From NCBI RefSeq assembly GCF_016907435.1, contig NZ_JAFBBZ010000001.1, positions 3,844,001 through 3,908,000 on the forward strand: a stretch of 64,000 bases of DNA, given 5' to 3'. The notes under the pieces were generated by a model. The model had not been told where the DNA came from. It ran no database searches and was given only the letters and a program-made list of their open reading frames with translations. Source of the stretch: Nocardioides salarius (lineage in GTDB: Bacteria > Actinomycetota > Actinomycetes > Propionibacteriales > Nocardioidaceae). Made by a program: the position numbers and the translations under genes. Below, piece by piece: positions 60,046 through 64,000 of the stretch; within the stretch, counting starts at the first letter, position 1; every line of letters starts with the position of its first letter.

Positions 60046-60051
60046 TAGCGT
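60046..60051 (+). promoter_or_regulatory. Candidate -10 element (TAGCGT) for cobL
   Basis: TAGCGT ends eight bases before the cobL GTG at 60060. It abuts the start of the minus-strand riboswitch, so divergent transcription begins within about 40 bp. cobLM therefore appears not to be riboswitch-controlled. Confidence 0.35.
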
Positions 60052-60059
60052 CAGCGCCC

Positions 60060-61307
60060 GTGACCTCGACCAGCCCGTCCACCGTCGTCGTGATCGGGGT
60101 CGGCGACGACGGCTGGGAGGGCCTCCCCGAGCCGCTGCAGCGCACCGTGCTGGAGGCCGAGGTGGTCCTCGGCGGCGACCGGCACCTGGCCATGCTGCCC
60201 GCCGGTGTCGACCAGCTGCGCCTGGCCTGGCCCTCGCCGCTGCGCGAGGGGCTGCCGGCGCTGCTGTGGCAGCACGACGGGCGCCGGGTCGTGGCGCTGG
60301 CCTCCGGCGACCCGTTCGTCTCCGGCATCGCCGGCACCCTGGTCGGGCTGCTCGGCGCCGAGGCGGTGGAGGTGCACCCGGCCGTGTCGTCGGTGGCGCT
60401 GGCCCGGGCCCGGATGCGGTGGCCTGCAGAGACCGTCGAGGTCGTCACCGTGGTCGGTCGTCGTCCCGAGACCGTCGTGCGCCAGCTGGCGCCGGGTCGG
60501 CGCCTCGTCGTGCTCTCCTCCGACGCCACCACCCCGTCGGTGCTGGCGCGGCTGCTGGTCGAGCACGGGTACGCCGGCTCGACCATGAGCGTGCTGAGCC
60601 ACCTCGGCGGCGAGCGCGAGGCGCGGGTCGACGCCACGGCCGAGGCCTGGCACGCCGACCCGCCCGCGGGCGTGCCCGACCTGAATCTCGTCGCGCTCGA
60701 GCTGCGCGGGCCGGTGGTCGGCTCGTGGGCCACGGGCCTGCCCGACGACGCCTTCGAGCACGACGGCCAGCTCACCAAGCGCGACCTGCGCGCCGCGGCG
60801 CTCTCGCGGCTCGCGCCCCAGCCCGGCCAGCTGCTGTGGGACGTCGGCGCCGGCGCCGGCTCGGTGGGCATCGAGTGGATGCGCGCCCACCCCACCTGCC
60901 GCGCAGTCGCGGTCGAGGCCGACGGCACCCGCGCCGAGCGGGTGTCCCGCAACGCGGCCCGGCTGGGTGTCCCGGGGCTCGAGGTGGTGGCCGGGCGGGC
61001 TCCCGAGGCGCTGGTCGACCTGCCCGACCCGCACGCCGTCTTCGTCGGTGGGGGCGCCACCGCCCCGGGGCTGCTCGACCTGTGCCGCGAACGGCTCCGA
61101 CCGGGGGGAAGGCTGGTGGCGCACGGGGTGACGCTCGAGAGCGAGCAGCTGCTGGCGGCGGCGTACGCCGCGCACGGCGGCGAGCTGACCCGCACGTCGG
61201 TCGAGCACGCCGCGCCGCTCGGCTCGTTCACGGGCTGGACCCCTGCTCGCGCCGTGACCCAGTGGGCGTGGACCAGGCCCCTCCCGACCGACCAGGAGAC
61301 CCCGTGA
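60060..61307 (+). CDS. cobL: Precorrin-6Y C5,15-methyltransferase (decarboxylating), CbiE-CbiT fusion
   Basis: 415 residues. The N-terminal half (about 1-205) is the CbiE methylase (VVVIGVGDDGWEGLPEPLQ, VLGGDRHLAMLP, LASGDPFVSGIAGTL). The C-terminal half is CbiT with the SAM-binding motif LLWDVGAGAGSVGIEWMR. It methylates C5 and C15 and decarboxylates the C12 acetate. GTG 60060 is the first start giving a family-like N-terminus. cobM overlaps its stop by 4 bp. Confidence 0.95.
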   Translation: MTSTSPSTVVVIGVGDDGWEGLPEPLQRTVLEAEVVLGGDRHLAMLPAGVDQLRLAWPSPLREGLPALLWQHDGRRVVALASGDPFVSGIAGTLVGLLGAEAVEVHPAVSSVALARARMRWPAETVEVVTVVGRRPETVVRQLAPGRRLVVLSSDATTPSVLARLLVEHGYAGSTMSVLSHLGGEREARVDATAEAWHADPPAGVPDLNLVALELRGPVVGSWATGLPDDAFEHDGQLTKRDLRAAALSRLAPQPGQLLWDVGAGAGSVGIEWMRAHPTCRAVAVEADGTRAERVSRNAARLGVPGLEVVAGRAPEALVDLPDPHAVFVGGGATAPGLLDLCRERLRPGGRLVAHGVTLESEQLLAAAYAAHGGELTRTSVEHAAPLGSFTGWTPARAVTQWAWTRPLPTDQETP

Positions 61308-62050
61308 CCGTGCACTTCGTGGGCGCCGGCCCCGGCGCCGCCGACCTGATCACCCTGCGCGCCGCCGCGCTGATCGGCGCGGCCGACGTGGTGCTCTACC
61401 CCGGCACCTACCTCGACGCCGCCGTGCTCGGCCACGCCCGCGACGACGCGCGCCTGGTCGACACCCAGCACCTCGACCTCGACACCATGGTCGCCGAGAT
61501 GGTGGCCGCCACCCGCGACGGGCTCGACGTGGTGCGGCTGACCTCGGGCGACCCGTCGCTCTACTCCGCGGTGGCCGAGCAGTCGCGGCGCCTCGACGCC
61601 GCCGGGGTCGCGTGGGACGTCACCCCGGGCGTCCCGGCGTACGCCGCCGCCGCGGCGCTCGCCGGGCGCGAGCTGACGGTCCCGCTGGTGGCGCAGTCGG
61701 TGGTGCTGACCCGCACCCAGGCCCGCTCGACCGCGATGCCCGAGGGCGAGTCGCTCGCGGCGTACGCCGCCACCGGCGCCACGCTGGTGCTGCACCTGGC
61801 CATCACCCGCACCCGCGAGCTGATGGCCGAGGTCGAGGAGTTCTACGGCAGCGACTGCCCCGTGGTCGTGGTGCACCGCGCCAGCCAGCCCGACGAGCTG
61901 CTGCTGCGCGGCACCGTCGCCGACATCGGCGACCGGGTCGAGGAGGCCGGGCTGCGGCAGGCCGCGGTGATCCTGGTCGGCCGGGCGCTGGCCCGCGACG
62001 GTGGGGAGTCGTACCTCTACGACGCGGCGCGGGAGCGGACGAAGCCGTAG
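61304..62050 (+). CDS. cobM: Precorrin-4 C11-methyltransferase
   Basis: 248 residues of the tetrapyrrole methylase family. FVGAGPGAADLITLRAAALI, VLYPGTYLDAAVLGHAR, RLTSGDPSLYSAVAEQ, VTPGVPAYAAAAALAGRELT and the CobM/CbiF segment LVLHLAITR are all present. The GTG start overlaps cobL. It is the last cobalamin gene on this side of the island. Confidence 0.96.
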   Translation: MTVHFVGAGPGAADLITLRAAALIGAADVVLYPGTYLDAAVLGHARDDARLVDTQHLDLDTMVAEMVAATRDGLDVVRLTSGDPSLYSAVAEQSRRLDAAGVAWDVTPGVPAYAAAAALAGRELTVPLVAQSVVLTRTQARSTAMPEGESLAAYAATGATLVLHLAITRTRELMAEVEEFYGSDCPVVVVHRASQPDELLLRGTVADIGDRVEEAGLRQAAVILVGRALARDGGESYLYDAARERTKP

Positions 62051-62531
62051 GGGCCGGCATGGAACCGGATGGCGCGCTCCTCGGACAGCCTCACTGGGTG
62101 GCACCTGAGGAGACCGCCGACTTCGAGGTGGTCAAGACCGCCCGTTGGGCGGGCCTGATGTGTCGGCGGTCCTGGGCTGGGAAACGGCGTCGCACGCTGA
62201 TCCGGGAACGCCGGAGCCCGCGAGTGCGCGGCGGAGGGTGGGCCGCGGCCCACAGCGGATGGACCGGACGCCAGCACCGCGCCAGGTTCGGCCTCAGCAG
62301 GTCGTAGTCGAACGGGCACAACAGTCCCTCGCGCGGTGCGTCGCCATGGAGCACCGGAGTCCGGGCGGCCAGGCGAAGGCGTTGTGCCCGTTCGGCTACG
62401 GCACGAGAGCCGACCGCGCGGCCGCGCGCGCCACTCGGACGGACCGAGCGGATCACGGCATGGTCGGACCGAGCCCTCACGGCGGTTTGGTCGGGCGGAA
62501 GTCCTTGGTCCAGAGGCAACTTCCGCCGTCG
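62051..62531. other. 481-bp region with no convincing gene
   Basis: Open frames exist on both strands but their products are Arg/Pro-rich without family features, and third-position GC is not elevated as in the neighbours. The only structure I see is the inverted repeat at 62301-62322/62381-62402. The change in composition marks the end of the cobalamin island. Confidence 0.5.
62301..62402. repeat. 22-bp inverted repeat with 58-bp loop
   Basis: GTCGTAGTCGAACGGGCACA(AC) at 62301-62322 and the complement at 62381-62402 match in 20 of 22 positions, including a perfect 14-bp core CGAACGGGCACAAC/GTTGTGCCCGTTCG. It could be a remnant of a mobile element or an attenuator-like hairpin ahead of the lipoprotein gene. 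Confidence 0.6.
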
Positions 62532-63631
62532 ATGGAGCGTCGTAGGTGGATGACCCTCCTGACAAGCGCAGCAGCGACGACTGTGCTGGCCCACCTCGTA
62601 TGCGCCTGCGCAAGCACAGCTGAGCCGTCGCCCGAAGTCGAGGCACCGCCGTCCGCCACCTCGGGTGCTTCTTCGTCCGCGCCATCCTCCAGAGCACCGG
62701 ATCGGGACCGAACCCCGGAGCCGCCTGTCACCTACCCAACCGGACCTGCTCCACGCATCGGGCTCCTCGTCGACAGCGCCTACGTCCCACCCGACGGCGA
62801 ACCCTCCTACCCACTTCCCCGGCTCCCCCGAGGCGCGGACATCGTCGCTGCCACCCGCCTCGAGGACGGGCTCGTCGTTTCCGACAACCGCTACTTCGAG
62901 GGGACGAACGGTCTCTTTCTGTCGACGGTGGACGGCGTCACCGCCATCACCCCGTGCACGTCCGGAAGCGGCGCGACCAACAGCGATCAAACGCTGGCAG
63001 CGTGGGCGACTTTCGCGTGTCCTGAGAGCGGGGTCGCCACCCCGGCCACGGTTCACCTCCGCGGGGCCGACGGCACGATCCGTACCCAGATGGTCGCCGC
63101 GCCGAACATCAACGCTCTCATCTCCGCTGCCGGTGTGCTGGGCGACGAGGTGATCGTCAACCGCGCGTTCGGCTCCGGAGCCTTCGTCACCGACCTCGAT
63201 CAGGCTCCGCGGGACCTTGTCGGCGTCGCGTCCGTTGCCGCGGTCAACGAGGCTCGAGGGACGATCGCAGCCGAGCTGTCGACGTTCGGTTGGGGCGTGC
63301 TCGACCCCACGGGTGCCGAGCCGCTCTTCAGGAGTCCGCAGGGCAGCGGGCTCGACGAATTCAGCCCCGACGGGGACACCGTGGTCGCACGCGGACTGCG
63401 CCGCAGCAACTGCGCCACGATCTGGTTCCTCGACGCTGAGTCAGGTCAAGAACGCGGCACGGTGACCCCGGGTCCAGGTGCATCGAGCAGGTCGTGTGGG
63501 AGGACGACACCCACGTGCTGGCTCTCGTCTCCCCGACGAGGACGACCACCGTTGTCTTCCGCATCGGCATCGACGGCGACCTTGAACAGGCCGGACAGGA
63601 CTACCCGGCCGCGACCACGCTCGTGCAGTGA
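62532..63631 (+). pseudogene. Putative lipoprotein gene with an apparent frameshift near its 3' end
   Basis: From ATG 62532 (or ATG 62550) the product has a hydrophobic segment (TLLTSAAATTVLAHLVCACAS) resembling a lipoprotein signal, a Ser/Pro-rich linker and a beta-rich domain with propeller-like strands (LDEFSPDGDTVVARGLRRSNCATIWFLDAESGQ split around SPDGD). Around 63460-63482 the plausible sequence moves to the -1 frame. The frame starting at 63482 reads IEQVVWEDDTHVLALVSP and TVVFRIGIDGDLEQ and ends at TGA 63629-63631, whereas the original frame turns Arg/Ser-rich and ends at 63656. A one-base deletion or a sequencing error is likely. Function unknown. Confidence 0.65.
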
Positions 63632-63759
63632 AGCCGACCGAGCAAGGCGGTTCTGAGGCGACGGCCGGGCGAGGTGGAGGAACTGGTCGCGGAGTGCCAG
63701 CGGCCCGGCCAGGAGGGCGTGGGTGGCCCCGACGGGCCCGATTAGGTCTCTGCAGACCC

Positions 63760-63788
63760 TTGCACTCGAACACCTGTTCGAGTAAAGT
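63760..63788 (+). promoter_or_regulatory. SOS promoter: -35 TTGCAC, 17-bp spacer containing a LexA box, -10 TAAAGT
   Basis: TTGCAC (63760-63765) and TAAAGT (63783-63788) are separated by 17 bp. The spacer begins with TCGAAC-ACCT-GTTCGA (63766-63781), the exact actinobacterial LexA operator consensus, extended to ACTCGAAC/GTTCGAGT. The -10 box ends six bases before ATG 63795, so the transcript should be leaderless. LexA binding would block the promoter directly. Confidence 0.88.
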
Positions 63789-63794
63789 GTCGTC

Positions 63795-64000
63795 ATGGCA
63801 CTCGCTCCCGCACCCGGTCTCGACCTGGCCGACCTCTCCGAGGTCGAGCTGGTCGAGGTGCTGCGCGCAGCCGAGGAGCAGAAGTGCCAGCTCGATGCGC
63901 TGCAGGTCGAGGTGACGGCGCGGCTCGATGAGGTCGTACGCCGCCGGCACGCCGCGGCCGGTCTGCCCGTCGAGCGGCAGGGTGTGGGGGTGGCCTCGCA
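63795..64000 (+). CDS. DUF222 (13E12-repeat-type) protein, N-terminal fragment at window edge
   Basis: The visible 68 residues (MALAPAPGLDLADLSEVELV..., then EEQKCQLDALQVEVTARLDE) match the helical N-terminus of actinobacterial DUF222 proteins, which normally continue into a C-terminal HNH nuclease domain outside this window. An SOS box in the promoter is common to some members of the family. The reading frame is open to base 64000. Whether an HNH domain follows cannot be seen. Confidence 0.75.
   Translation, partial: MALAPAPGLDLADLSEVELVEVLRAAEEQKCQLDALQVEVTARLDEVVRRRHAAAGLPVERQGVGVAS

Noticed and set aside
57806..62104. A continuous 1432-codon minus-strand frame joining chlID with sequence antisense to cobL and cobM
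   Set aside because: The part above 59875 is antisense to cobL/cobM and covers the riboswitch; the real start has a ribosome site at 59851.
62091..63056. A 321-codon minus-strand frame across the cobM-lipoprotein gap
   Set aside because: Its product is Arg/Pro-rich without motifs, and the plus strand carries a signal-peptide-bearing gene over half of it.

Overview
The window is about 73% GC by eye, uses GTG starts freely, has many 4-bp ATGA/GTGA gene overlaps, and carries several TANNNT-type -10 boxes placed six bases before a start codon. With a GlgE-type glucan pathway, aerobic-type cobalamin genes and a DUF222 protein behind an actinobacterial SOS box, it looks like a chromosomal segment of a Nocardioides-like actinobacterium. 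The family-level placement is inference; no 16S gene is present.

Layout. 0-10.6 kb: the end of a UDP-glucose dehydrogenase, a BBE-type FAD oxidase beside a SARP/AAA/TPR regulator, a thioredoxin-fold/TPR protein, an EI24 membrane protein, an ATP-grasp plus CelD-like acyltransferase pair, and a GNAT-Nudix fusion. A 22-bp repeat family brackets the ATP-grasp pair and supplies the stop codons of three genes. 10.6-28 kb: glycogen/alpha-glucan metabolism, with a minus-strand operon glgE-treS-mak-glgB (each junction overlapping by 4 bp), then glgP and glgX. These are interrupted by a small GIY-YIG protein flanked by inverted repeats (a 140-bp-period array) and a secreted M36 metalloprotease. 28-35.4 kb: enoyl-CoA hydratase, a small membrane protein, etfBA, an SGNH hydrolase, proA, a 54-residue membrane protein, nadD-rsfS-histidine phosphatase, and tRNA-Ala(GGC). 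35.4-39.7 kb: a secreted TolB-like/RTX-repeat protein, a GlcD-type FAD oxidase and an ABM monooxygenase.

39.8-62.05 kb is a cobalamin island under three cobalamin riboswitches. Two near-identical plus-strand riboswitches precede (i) a BtuFCD-like importer plus a CbiX-like/[2Fe-2S] protein and (ii) cobN-cobF-2H phosphoesterase-cobQ-cobK. A diverged minus-strand riboswitch precedes chlID-bluB-cobO-cobB-cobC/cobT fusion-cobS. cobU and cobD are interleaved where these operons converge, and cobL-cobM run divergently from chlID. Together these cover precorrin-4 methylation to the finished lower ligand; cobA, cobI, cobG, cobJ and cobH are not in the window.

62-64 kb is different: a 480-bp non-coding stretch with an inverted repeat, a lipoprotein gene with an apparent 3' frameshift, and the start of a DUF222 (13E12-type) gene whose promoter contains a LexA box.

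The most notable items are the stop-codon-supplying 22-bp repeat, the composite repeat array around the GIY-YIG gene, a 49-bp palindromic element found both between genes and in frame inside chlID, a translationally coupled 2H phosphoesterase in the cob operon, and the interdigitated ends of the two cob operons.
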